A stretch of 64,000 bases of DNA from an uncultured Lachnospiraceae bacterium (lineage in GTDB: Bacteria > Bacillota > Clostridia > Lachnospirales > Lachnospiraceae). The stretch is from the NCBI GenBank assembly GCA_900539175.1, contig UQAW01000010.1:1-64000 (forward strand), written 5' to 3'. The position numbers and the translations under genes were made by a program. Within the stretch, counting starts at the first letter, position 1; every line of letters begins with the position of its first letter. Under the pieces are notes generated by a model that was not told the DNA's origin, searched no databases, and worked only from the letters and a program-made list of their open reading frames with translations. Shown in pieces: positions 54,279 to 62,694 of the stretch.

Positions 54279-56698
54279 TTGGTCCGGTCAGGATGCGTAC
54301 GGCCAATCAGCGGAAGTATCGTGAATCTTTTCAGATGTGGGTTCGTTTTTTGTATTTTGTGATGGCTTCCTTCGGATGTGTATACTGGCTATTTTCCATG
54401 CTGGAGTTGGAAGTTTCCATGCAGAAGGTATTTCTGACGGCAGGTCTGTCCGCATGTTTGTTTCTGGCAGTATTCGGGAGCAAGTGGAAACTGCGTATTA
54501 CACTGCCGGTTATCGCTTTTTCTTTGGGCATTTATATTTTTTACCAGAGAGAAAGTCTGATCAGCGGAATGGGAATGCTGCTTAATAAGATTTCAGAACT
54601 GGTACAGCGTTATTATGGGCAGGGATTTGGAAGTTTTATAACAGATGATCGGAGCACGGACCTGAACCGTGTGTGTTGTTTGACGGCATTCCTGCTTGTA
54701 ATGCTGTTGGGATACGGAATTCTGCGGCGTCAGAGGATGGGTGTAGTCTCCATTCTTTCTGTTATTTTATTTTGTGCAAGCTTAAGTTTAGACTGTTTCC
54801 CGGATGAGGGGGCAGTCCTGCTCTGGATTTGTGCCTGTTTGGGACTTTGTGCTATGGGAAGCAAAAGATGGGGAAGGCTGCTTCCCAACCTTCAGATGAG
54901 GGCAGGACTTCTGATGTTTGTGTGTTCTGTTGTTTTATTGTCTGTGAGTTCGCTGTGGATTGTGCCGGGAATTTCGTCTGTATTTGTGGAGAAACATGAA
55001 GAGGCGATGCGGTTCCAGAAAAGAATGGAAGTTCAGATTGAAGACTTTATGCTTCGGACGCCATTTTCCGGTTGGGAGATTTTTTCAGGATTTACCTGGC
55101 AGGGGAAGGTGGAAAGCGGTCAGCTGACCAACAGCTCGCCGGGACGGACAGGCAGGACGGCTCTGACTGTGACACTGGATAAGATTCCGGATGATAATCT
55201 CTATATGAGGGGATTTATCGGCGGAATTTATGAAGGGGATCGTTGGCAGGAGATATCGGATGAAGATTTCCGGGTGACAGCGGAAAACCAATGGGATATG
55301 AGTCAGGAGGAGATTGAAGAGGCCAGAAAGCTGCTGCTCAATCAGACGTATGAGTCCTGGGATTTCTTGCGGAATACGACGCAGGTTGTGGAAAGGCATG
55401 GAACGTATCAAGTAGATTTAAAGGAAGTCAAAGGATCTTATGGTTATCTTCCTTATCATACAGGGATTGATACGTTGGAGAAAGGGACATTGGAACTGCA
55501 GGCGGACGGAGAGACAGTGAGATATACGGATCAGCTTTCTTATGAGGGATATTTTGGAGAGCCTTCGGGTGTGCTTATGATTTCATCTGCGGTGGAGAAT
55601 CCTACCATAGATTTGTACAGCGCCTATGTCAGAGAGCATTACCTGTATGTGCCGGCAGAAGGGATCGAACAGCTGAGGGAATTATGTGGACAGATGGAGG
55701 ATGCATTCGGTGAAATGGCAGAGGCGAATCCATCTGCTTATCCGTATTGGGCGGCTGAAGCTGTTCGGGAACTTTTGGCTTCTCAGTGTACCTATAGTAC
55801 AACGTTGTCACCGCTTCCGCCGGGACAGGATTATACGGAGTATTTTTTCTTTGAACAGAAGAAAGGGTTCTGTACCCATTTTGCCAGTACCGGAGTCCTG
55901 ATGCTGCGTATGCTTGGAGTACCGGCAAGATATGCGACCGGATATGTAGTAAGGCCAAATGAATTTAAAAAGGATGCAGGTGCAGATACCTTCACGGCAG
56001 AGGTACCGGATGGTAATGCACATGCGTGGGTTGAAATTTATGACCAGTCTCTGGGTTGGGTACCGGTTGAGGTTACACCGGGGTATGATGCAGGCAAGGA
56101 AGCAGATTCTTTTCTGGAAGGTGGGGAATCCAATGAGGGGATAACACCAGTTCCAACTCAGATACAGACACCAACTGCAGTCCCTCAGGTGTCTGAGACA
56201 CCGGATAATCATGCAGGAGATGGTAAGGATTCATCAAAACAGAATGCCGGAAGAGATGCAGTGATTCGTACAGCAGGTACAATTTTACTGGTTTTATTGG
56301 CAGCAGCGATCTTTTATGGTCTGATTTGGATTAGAAGGTATTTTCTGATTCGTGGAAGAAGGAAGCGTTTTGGCAGTAAGAGTAAGCGGCTTGCTGTTAT
56401 GTCGATCTCCCACGAGATGTACCGAATGCTTCGTTTTGCGGGATATGGTCAGCCGAATCATATTTCGGATCAGGAGTATGGGCAAAAAATTCAGGAAGCA
56501 TTTTCTGTTTTGGAGGATGGAGAATTCCTGACGTTTATTGCATGTGTTCAGAAAGCAAAATTCTCACAAAGTCTGCCGACAGAAGAGGAAGTAAAGCTTT
56601 GCCGCGGGGTCTATCAGAAATTGGAGCAAAATCTGGAAGGCAGAGGATCACGCATCAGGCAGTTCTGGTGGAAGTTTATTCGGTGTTATCAGTTATAG
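54248..56698 (+). CDS. Membrane transglutaminase-like protein
   Basis: 816 residues from the GTG at 54248, chosen because GGAGGTGGA lies just upstream. About six N-terminal TM helices (to about 240) lead to an extracellular transglutaminase core with GFCTHFAS (Cys), NAHAWVE (His) and PVEVTPGY region (Asp/Glu). A Pro/Thr linker, one more TM and a C-terminal cytoplasmic tail follow. Third member of the MoxR-DUF58 operon. Confidence 0.9.
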   Translation: MQRRKETSIVIGPVRMRTANQRKYRESFQMWVRFLYFVMASFGCVYWLFSMLELEVSMQKVFLTAGLSACLFLAVFGSKWKLRITLPVIAFSLGIYIFYQRESLISGMGMLLNKISELVQRYYGQGFGSFITDDRSTDLNRVCCLTAFLLVMLLGYGILRRQRMGVVSILSVILFCASLSLDCFPDEGAVLLWICACLGLCAMGSKRWGRLLPNLQMRAGLLMFVCSVVLLSVSSLWIVPGISSVFVEKHEEAMRFQKRMEVQIEDFMLRTPFSGWEIFSGFTWQGKVESGQLTNSSPGRTGRTALTVTLDKIPDDNLYMRGFIGGIYEGDRWQEISDEDFRVTAENQWDMSQEEIEEARKLLLNQTYESWDFLRNTTQVVERHGTYQVDLKEVKGSYGYLPYHTGIDTLEKGTLELQADGETVRYTDQLSYEGYFGEPSGVLMISSAVENPTIDLYSAYVREHYLYVPAEGIEQLRELCGQMEDAFGEMAEANPSAYPYWAAEAVRELLASQCTYSTTLSPLPPGQDYTEYFFFEQKKGFCTHFASTGVLMLRMLGVPARYATGYVVRPNEFKKDAGADTFTAEVPDGNAHAWVEIYDQSLGWVPVEVTPGYDAGKEADSFLEGGESNEGITPVPTQIQTPTAVPQVSETPDNHAGDGKDSSKQNAGRDAVIRTAGTILLVLLAAAIFYGLIWIRRYFLIRGRRKRFGSKSKRLAVMSISHEMYRMLRFAGYGQPNHISDQEYGQKIQEAFSVLEDGEFLTFIACVQKAKFSQSLPTEEEVKLCRGVYQKLEQNLEGRGSRIRQFWWKFIRCYQL

Positions 56699-56830
56699 TG
56701 CGGAATAGTTACACGATTTGTTTCATATATTAAAATAACGAATGGCTGTTATCTGCCGTTTGGGATGACCGCAAGTTATTTCTGAACACACTCTAAGTCG
56801 GATTGAAAACGGCAGAACGTGTATTAATAT
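56699..56830. pseudogene. Gap with a tiny XRE-type HTH remnant
   Basis: Bases 56781-56834 encode SEHTLSRIENGRTCINI then stop, the typical end of an XRE helix-turn-helix. The rest of the gene is gone. Confidence 0.45.
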
Positions 56831-57766
56831 ATGAGAAGAAATAGAAAGCATAAGATGCAGGAACAGATAAGGTTTGCAGCAGCAATTCTGTTCCTGCTTA
56901 TTTTTTTGCCGCTTCTGGGAACGATACTTTTATCCGGAAAGCAGGAGGTAAAATTTACGAAGGAAAAAGAAATAGAATCTTTGCTGGCTTCGGTTGTCTA
57001 TCGGGAAATACCCAGGCAGAGTCAGGATCAGATGATCTGTGCCCAGGCAGTTCTGGTCAGAAGCCGTATCTGGCTTTTGCTCAGTAAAACCGGAGACCAG
57101 CAGGCAGTATACGATCAAATTCTGAAAGAGAACCTGGAGTATGAGAGAGACCATGACATGAAAGCGGAGATGTTGAGTAAATGCAGGGAGGCAGTTCGAA
57201 GTACGGAGGGATGTGTGCTGCGCTATGGGGGGCAGATTGTAGAGGGACCATTTTGCAGAGCCAGCAACGGTTGGACCAGGGGAGGAAAAGAAGTTTTTGG
57301 AAAAGACAGTTACGGTTGGCTGGTGGGTGTGGAAAGTAAAGCAGATCTGGATTATGAAATTGACAGGCAGCCAGTCAGCTATACAGAGGAGGCGTTTTAT
57401 GAAAAGATACAGCAATCGTTGGCAGCAGGTACCAGTGGGAGCGGACAGGAGACAGCGGACGGACAGAATCTGGAAAAGGAGGGGATTTTAGATCAGATTT
57501 CTGTGGTAACTACAGACTCTTCCGGTTATGTCACGGATGTGCAGGTCGGTGGAGTCCGAATGTCCGGTGAGGCTTTTCGTCAGGCATTGGAGCTGCCATC
57601 GGCATCTTTTACATATATAAGAGAGGAAGATACGATTTCATTCACCTGTCGGGGAGCGGGACATGGAATGGGATTGTCCCAGTTTGGAGCTGACAGTATG
57701 GCAAGAGAAGGGAAGGAGTGGAGAGAGATTCTGAATTATTATTTTCCAAATGCACAGGTGGGATAA
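56831..57766 (+). CDS. spoIID: SpoIID-like protein (stage II sporulation protein D family)
   Basis: 311 residues. An N-terminal TM anchor (about 16-36) is followed by the SpoIID/LytB domain ending in TCRGAGHGMGLSQFGADSMA and ILNYYFPNAQV. SpoIID is a lytic transglycosylase needed for engulfment in sporulation. The neighbour is SpoIIQ-like, as in other clostridia. Confidence 0.88.
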   Translation: MRRNRKHKMQEQIRFAAAILFLLIFLPLLGTILLSGKQEVKFTKEKEIESLLASVVYREIPRQSQDQMICAQAVLVRSRIWLLLSKTGDQQAVYDQILKENLEYERDHDMKAEMLSKCREAVRSTEGCVLRYGGQIVEGPFCRASNGWTRGGKEVFGKDSYGWLVGVESKADLDYEIDRQPVSYTEEAFYEKIQQSLAAGTSGSGQETADGQNLEKEGILDQISVVTTDSSGYVTDVQVGGVRMSGEAFRQALELPSASFTYIREEDTISFTCRGAGHGMGLSQFGADSMAREGKEWREILNYYFPNAQVG

Positions 57767-57888
57767 GCGGAAAGGAAAAGAAGAATAAAATAATCAGTGA
57801 AATTTTGTATAGATTTCTATTTTCAGGCAACCCTACTAATACAGAAAAACCGATGGTGTTTTTTATAAAATTAGTAGAGGTGAATGAC

Positions 57889-58686
57889 ATGAAATCAAGA
57901 CAGAGAACATTGCGTATTATGTTGAGCGGCATTTTGCTGATGGCAACCCTGGCATGCGGGGTATATGTGTACCGCTATGAGAGCAATAAGAAGGAAGAGG
58001 CGCGGATTGAGAGTGCAAAAGAGGAAGAAGAAAATGAGTTAGACAAAACGGTTGAATCATCTGAGGAAGAAGCAGCTGATGCAAATACCAGTAATGCTCA
58101 GGCGGAGATGTCTGAGTATGAACAGAGTGATGTTCCGCAGAATGTAACCGAAACGCCGACAGAAACACCGGCTGAGGAACAGCAGCAGCCCCAGGAGACA
58201 CCTGCTTTGGATGCAGACGCAGATACAACAGCTTCTGATGCCGTACTTCCGGCATTGGATTTTAATGAAGGTACTTTGTTAAGTCTCCCGCTCTCCGGTG
58301 AGACAGTAATTCCTTATAATATGGACAATACGGTATATTTTTCAACTTTGGATCTGTACCGCTGTAATCCTGCCGTCATGATTGCGGCTGAGATCGATAC
58401 TCCGGTTGCGGTAGTGGCAAATAGTCAGGTAGCGTCCATTACAGAAGATGCAGTTACAGGAACAACAGTTACTATGGATATGGGTAACGGTTACCAGGCA
58501 GTTTATGGGCAGCTGAAAGATGTGAATGTGGAGCAGGGGCAGACGGTTGCCTCCGGTACAGTGATTGGCTCAGTGAATGCACCTACAAAGTACTTTACAA
58601 AAGAGGGAAGTAACTTGTATTTTGCACTTAGCAAGGATGGCACTCCCCTTGATCCGGCTCTTTATCTGCCGCCGGAGACAGAATAA
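57889..58686 (+). CDS. SpoIIQ-like degenerate M23 protein
   Basis: 265 residues from the ATG at 57889 (AGAGGTGA upstream). TM anchor (about 8-27), acidic Thr/Pro linker, then an M23/LytM fold (GTTVTMDMGNGYQAVYGQL, GQTVASGTVIG, LYFALSKDG). The zinc ligands are missing: YGQL stands for the usual Y(x)HL, LYFAL for LHFEL. It probably serves as a non-enzymatic engulfment channel part, as SpoIIQ does in Bacillus. Confidence 0.85.
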   Translation: MKSRQRTLRIMLSGILLMATLACGVYVYRYESNKKEEARIESAKEEEENELDKTVESSEEEAADANTSNAQAEMSEYEQSDVPQNVTETPTETPAEEQQQPQETPALDADADTTASDAVLPALDFNEGTLLSLPLSGETVIPYNMDNTVYFSTLDLYRCNPAVMIAAEIDTPVAVVANSQVASITEDAVTGTTVTMDMGNGYQAVYGQLKDVNVEQGQTVASGTVIGSVNAPTKYFTKEGSNLYFALSKDGTPLDPALYLPPETE

Positions 58687-58709
58687 TAAGCAGTGCAGCA
58701 GCAGAACAG

Positions 58710-58757
58710 GCTTTTGTATCCTGGATGATTACAGATCCGGGATACAAAAGTCTGTTT
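58710..58757 (+). terminator. Strong terminator after the SpoIIQ-like gene
   Basis: A long stem GCTTTTGTATCC / GGATACAAAAGT with inner GGAT/ATCC pairing is followed by CTGTTTTTG. Confidence 0.8.
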
Positions 58758-58815
58758 TTGCATGCAGACATAACCTTTTGACCCTGGTATCATCATAAAA
58801 AGTATAAGAAACCTC

Positions 58816-58844
58816 TTGATTTTTAATAATATATAGTGTAGTAT
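58816..58844 (+). promoter_or_regulatory. Promoter of the hemolysin III gene
   Basis: TTGATT (58816-58821), 17-bp spacer, TAGTAT (58839-58844), about 66 nt before the ATG. Confidence 0.5.
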
Positions 58845-58910
58845 TGAATAAAATAAAACATAGTAATCAAAACTATGTAATGAATATGTGTGAATTTGAG
58901 AGGTGGATTT

Positions 58911-59576
58911 ATGAAAAAATTAGGTATTAAAGATCCGGGAAGTGCAGTTACACACGGAATTGCCTGTATATTGGCAATATTGGGAGCGGCACCGCTGTTG
59001 GTAAAGGCGGCAAGAGAGCCGGATTATCTGCATATGATCGCTCTTGGAATTTTTATGTTGAGTATGATTTTATTATATGCGGCAAGCACGATCTATCATT
59101 CGCTGGATGTTAATGAAAAGGTAAACCGCCGGCTGAGAAAGATGGATCATATGATGATCTTTGTGTTGATTGCCGGCAGCTATACTCCGGTATGTTTGAT
59201 TGTTCTGAATGGAAGAGGTGGAAAACTGCTTTGTACGGCAGTGTGGGCAGTGGCGATTTTGGGGATTATCATAAAGGCATGTTGGATTACTTGCCCGAAG
59301 TGGTTTTCCAGCGTGTTATATATCGGTATGGGATGGCTGTGTGTACTGGCGTTTTCTCAAATTTTCCATGCTTTGTCAAAACCGGCATTTGGGTGGCTGC
59401 TGGCAGGCGGCATCATCTATACAGTGGGAGGAATTCTGTATGCGTTTAAAACACCAAAGTTCGATGCAAGACATAAGAATTTTGGATCCCATGAGATTTT
59501 TCATTTGTTTGTTATGGGTGGGAGCATCTGTCACTTTATTATGATGTATTTTTTTGTGGCAGGAATGCCGATATAA
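58911..59576 (+). CDS. Hemolysin III / PAQR-family membrane protein
   Basis: 221 residues from the ATG at 58911 (GAGAGGTGG upstream). Seven TM helices. Family markers: AVTHGIA near the start, STIYHSL, DHMMIFVLIAGSYTP and a C-terminal HEIFHLFV...CHF. The conserved Ser, Asp and three His fit the PAQR metal site. Physiological role uncertain. Confidence 0.92.
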   Translation: MKKLGIKDPGSAVTHGIACILAILGAAPLLVKAAREPDYLHMIALGIFMLSMILLYAASTIYHSLDVNEKVNRRLRKMDHMMIFVLIAGSYTPVCLIVLNGRGGKLLCTAVWAVAILGIIIKACWITCPKWFSSVLYIGMGWLCVLAFSQIFHALSKPAFGWLLAGGIIYTVGGILYAFKTPKFDARHKNFGSHEIFHLFVMGGSICHFIMMYFFVAGMPI

Positions 59577-59691
59577 TATGATAGATTTTATCTGTTGTTG
59601 GGATCAAGATATTCTGTATACAATCGTATGCAGTTGACAGGCAAATCTCATTGCCGCAACTTAAAATTGCGAAGCTTCCATTGTAAAGTGG

Positions 59692-59727
59692 TTGATTTAG
59701 TCCCATCCATAAAATATAATTTTATGG
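59692..59727 (+). promoter_or_regulatory. Promoter and overlapping palindromic operator of the XRE gene
   Basis: TTGATT (59692-59697), 17-bp spacer, TATAAT (59715-59720). The -10 lies inside a palindrome with 9-bp arms CCATAAAAT / ATTTTATGG (59707-59727). The arrangement suggests autorepression by the encoded regulator. Confidence 0.6.
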
Positions 59728-59740
59728 GAGGTACAAAAGA

Positions 59741-60151
59741 ATGAACTTTGCAGAGAAATTATTGAATTTAAGAGTGGAAAATGGCTATTCACAGGAAGCA
59801 CTTGCAGAAAAATTAGATGTAAGCAGGCAAGCTATTTCAAAATGGGAATTGGGAACAAATTTACCGGAAACGGATAAGTTGATTCTTATTAGTGACTTTT
59901 TTAATATATCCATAGATTATCTGTTAAAAGAACATATTCAATTAAAGAATGATGAAAGTTTGGACAGAGTTGTGCTTAGATTTTTAGGTTCCGCTCAGGA
60001 TATGGATAGTATATCAAAAGAATTGGTGGATATTATGAAGGATGGAATTATCGATGAGGATGAAAAAATGCGAATGAATGAGATTTTGGAAACCTTGGAT
60101 GAAATTTCTAAAATTATTGATGAAATAAAGCGAAAAATGAATATGAAATAG
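59741..60151 (+). CDS. XRE-family transcriptional regulator
   Basis: 136 residues. HTH at about 7-60 (YSQEALAEKLDVSRQAISKWE, LISDFFNISIDYLL). The C-terminal half is acidic and helical. Probably controls itself and the membrane protein at 60271. Confidence 0.92.
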   Translation: MNFAEKLLNLRVENGYSQEALAEKLDVSRQAISKWELGTNLPETDKLILISDFFNISIDYLLKEHIQLKNDESLDRVVLRFLGSAQDMDSISKELVDIMKDGIIDEDEKMRMNEILETLDEISKIIDEIKRKMNMK

Positions 60152-60270
60152 CAACTGCAGGTTGCTGTAATTGTACGGTTTGGTCGGTGGAATTACAAAC
60201 ACCCATCTGATATATTCTTTTCAAGAAAGCATTTTGCTTTTGATTTTACATTAGATAGAGGAGGAAAGAG

Positions 60271-61185
60271 ATGGGTGTAAAAGATATCTATTTTAAAACA
60301 ATGAAATTTGCATGGTTAAAGCTTGCAATGGGGGCGGCAATTACTTTAATATCCGTCATATTGTTGGCGATGTGTGCTGGTATAGGAGCACTGTTTCGTA
60401 ATAATATGATATTCATGTTTATGATACTCATGTGGATTATTTTAACTGCGGGAATTTATCAGTTTGCCATGCATTATGTAGGGTATATGATAAAGGCTGC
60501 TCATGTTGCAATTATAACGACAGCAGTAACCACCGGACAGATTCCGGACCAGATGTTTGAAACGGGAAAAGATATGGTTAAGGAACGGTTTGCCGCATCC
60601 AATGCGTATTTTGTAATTGACCGTTTGATAAGCGGAGCAGTAAAACAGCTTCAAAATACAGTTGGGAAAATTGATAATATATTTGGAAGTATACCTGGTG
60701 TCAGTGCAGTAGTAAGTATTCTTCAGCTTTTTATAGGGATAGCGCTTGGTTATGTGGATGAATGCTGTCTCGGCTATACATTCTATAAAAAAGAGGAAGG
60801 TGCATTTAAATGCGGCTGTGACGGAGTGGCAATCTATTTTCAAAATGCCAGGCATCTGTTAAAAAATGCGGCTGTCACAACCCTGATCGTAATTGCGGCT
60901 ACAGCTGCAGCATGGGTGATTCCTTTTGCAATTATAGGCGGTATCTTTTCGATATTTAACTGGTCGGGAGTGGTAGCCTTTTTATTGGCAGTTATGATAG
61001 CGATATGTGTTAAGGCAGCATTTATTGACAGTTATATGATGGTAAAAATGATGGTTTCCTATATGAGCGTAGCACCTCAGACAGAAATTACCTTTGATCT
61101 GTATGGAAAATTATGTAAGCTGTCAAGCAAGTTTAAAGAGATGTTTAACAAGGCAAAGGACGAGATGCCGAAAGCCGCTATGTAA
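60271..61185 (+). CDS. Multi-pass membrane protein, unknown
   Basis: 304 residues with about five TM segments (near 15-40, 45-70, 145-165, 200-225 and 230-255). FKCGCDGVAIYFQNARHLLKN between helices may lie at the membrane face. AGAGGAGGAAAG precedes the ATG. Follows the XRE gene; likely its target. Not recognised. Confidence 0.8.
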   Translation: MGVKDIYFKTMKFAWLKLAMGAAITLISVILLAMCAGIGALFRNNMIFMFMILMWIILTAGIYQFAMHYVGYMIKAAHVAIITTAVTTGQIPDQMFETGKDMVKERFAASNAYFVIDRLISGAVKQLQNTVGKIDNIFGSIPGVSAVVSILQLFIGIALGYVDECCLGYTFYKKEEGAFKCGCDGVAIYFQNARHLLKNAAVTTLIVIAATAAAWVIPFAIIGGIFSIFNWSGVVAFLLAVMIAICVKAAFIDSYMMVKMMVSYMSVAPQTEITFDLYGKLCKLSSKFKEMFNKAKDEMPKAAM

Positions 61186-61447
61186 TAAATGATGTGAGAA
61201 GCTGAAGTTTTTTGCTGCGAGTGAGGTGTTTGATCTCCCATTCGCGGCGCATGGCCTCTTCTTTGGTTTGGAAGGTTTCGTAATAGACAAGAGTGACAGG
61301 AAGGCGGGATTTGGTGTATTTGGCGCCTTTTCCGGCATTGTGGGTCTTGATACGTTTTTCCAGATCGTTGGTCCAACCAGTGTAAAGAGTATTGTCACTA
61401 CATTTTACGATATAGGTGTAGGCTGAAACGGCGGTATTTTGCGGCAT
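61178..61447 (-). CDS. GIY-YIG nuclease superfamily protein (UPF0213-like)
   Basis: 89 residues. YTYIVKCSDNTLYTGWTNDLEKRI is the GIY-YIG core; YKSRLP-type and EWEIKHL motifs complete the small UPF0213/YhbQ-like protein. Tail-to-tail overlap of 8 nt with the membrane protein gene. Confidence 0.92.
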   Translation of the reverse strand: MPQNTAVSAYTYIVKCSDNTLYTGWTNDLEKRIKTHNAGKGAKYTKSRLPVTLVYYETFQTKEEAMRREWEIKHLTRSKKLQLLTSFIT

Positions 61448-61477
61448 AAAGAACGCTCCTGTTTTGCGAAATTAGTT

Positions 61478-61530
61478 CAGGGAACATCACCGAATGAATC
61501 AATGGCATTCGGCGGTGTTCCCTGATTCTT
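61478..61530. terminator. Long stem-loop after the GIY-YIG promoter region
   Basis: A 19-bp stem (two G-T pairs) from CAGGGAACAT... (61478) to ...TGTTCCCTG (61524), loop about 9, then ATTCTTGTT. It lies between two minus-strand genes; either strand may use it. Confidence 0.6.
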
Positions 61531-61745
61531 GTTCATTGGGCTATGTAGAGTGAACCGCGTATCTGTAAGCGATGGGCGGTCACTCTTGTTTTATATAAAG
61601 CAATCGATGAGAACCCGTATTTTACCCAGATGAATGTGTATGCACAAAGAAGTGCCTCTTTCTCGTATAAAACCTCGATTGCGGGTTTACTTTATTATAT
61701 GCAGAAACGGGAAAGAGGTCACAATCGACTTTGGTGTCAGGGATA
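61531..61745. other. Gap with further hairpins
   Basis: AGAGTGAACCGC / GCGGTCACTCT (about 61548-61588) and GTGCCTCTTTC / GAAAGAGGTCAC (about 61650-61721) form stems. The latter could end the S1-domain gene. No coding signal. Confidence 0.45.
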
Positions 61746-62444
61746 TCAGAGTTTAATATTCTTGAACAGGGAACCAAGGTTGGTGGTCAGTTCTTCAGAT
61801 TTTGGAATTTCAATCTTTTCAATCTCTTCCTGTTCTGCTTTTTCCGCATCTTCTACCAATGCTTTTATGGAAAGACTCAGTTTACCATCTTTGATAGCGA
61901 TCACTTTTACAGTTACCGGATCCCCGACACTTAAAACAACAGAAGGATCTTTAATTCTTGTATGACTGATCTGGGAGATGTGTACCAGACCGCTCATGTT
62001 ATCACCGAGATCGATGAATGCGCCATAGGATTGAATGCTTTCTACGGTTCCTTCCATGATGCTGCCAACGGCAATTGCATTGATTTTTGCCTGTCTTTCT
62101 TCCGCAGCCTTTGCGCGGAGGATCTCACGGCAGGATAGAATCAGACGGCTTTTCTCTTCATCAATATCAAAGACCTGAACCTGGATTTCTTTGCCCAGAT
62201 ATTCATTCAGATCATCAACACGTCCAAGCGCCAGCTTAGAAGCTGGGATGAATCCGCGGATGCCTTCTACATAGGATACAACACCTTTGTTGACAACGCC
62301 GTCAACCGTTACAGTCAGGATGGTTTTGTCCTCCTTTAACTGATTCAGTTTTTCCCATGCCATCTGATCTTCATCCTTAAAAGAATCAAAGGAATCATCT
62401 ACAGCTTTGGAAAAATCGTCCATGGTCATGTTTTCTTCTGACAT
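61746..62444 (-). CDS. S1 RNA-binding domain protein
   Basis: 232 residues. Two S1 domains (about 40-110, VVNKGVVSYVEGIRGFIP; about 125-195, GTVESIQSYGAFIDLG..SGLVHISQI). Short acidic N-terminus. Resembles RpsA-like short S1 proteins; role in translation or RNA turnover. AAAGGAG precedes the start on the minus strand. Confidence 0.92.
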   Translation of the reverse strand: MSEENMTMDDFSKAVDDSFDSFKDEDQMAWEKLNQLKEDKTILTVTVDGVVNKGVVSYVEGIRGFIPASKLALGRVDDLNEYLGKEIQVQVFDIDEEKSRLILSCREILRAKAAEERQAKINAIAVGSIMEGTVESIQSYGAFIDLGDNMSGLVHISQISHTRIKDPSVVLSVGDPVTVKVIAIKDGKLSLSIKALVEDAEKAEQEEIEKIEIPKSEELTTNLGSLFKNIKL

Positions 62445-62562
62445 ATTGTTCGCTCCTTTTTTTTGATTAGCAACTGCTTTATGTTTTCACAGTTACCGCT
62501 TTGTGATTGACATGCAATTATTTTAACATACTTGTGAAAAAATAAAAACAATAAAATAAAAA

Positions 62563-62576
62563 TTGGTATTTACCAA
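62563..62576. promoter_or_regulatory. Palindrome upstream of the pyrophosphatase gene
   Basis: TTGGTA-TT-TACCAA in an AT-rich gap between the divergent S1 and pyrophosphatase genes; possible operator. The 250-bp gap has no gene. Confidence 0.3.
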
Positions 62577-62694
62577 ATAAAAAATCAGTGATAAACTGTG
62601 TTGAAATAGAAGTTTGAAGTCATTATGGACTGTTTCGGGAGGCAGCAGGAAGTGTCAGGAACAGTGAAACTGCAAAAGCAGGAGGATTGAAGTT

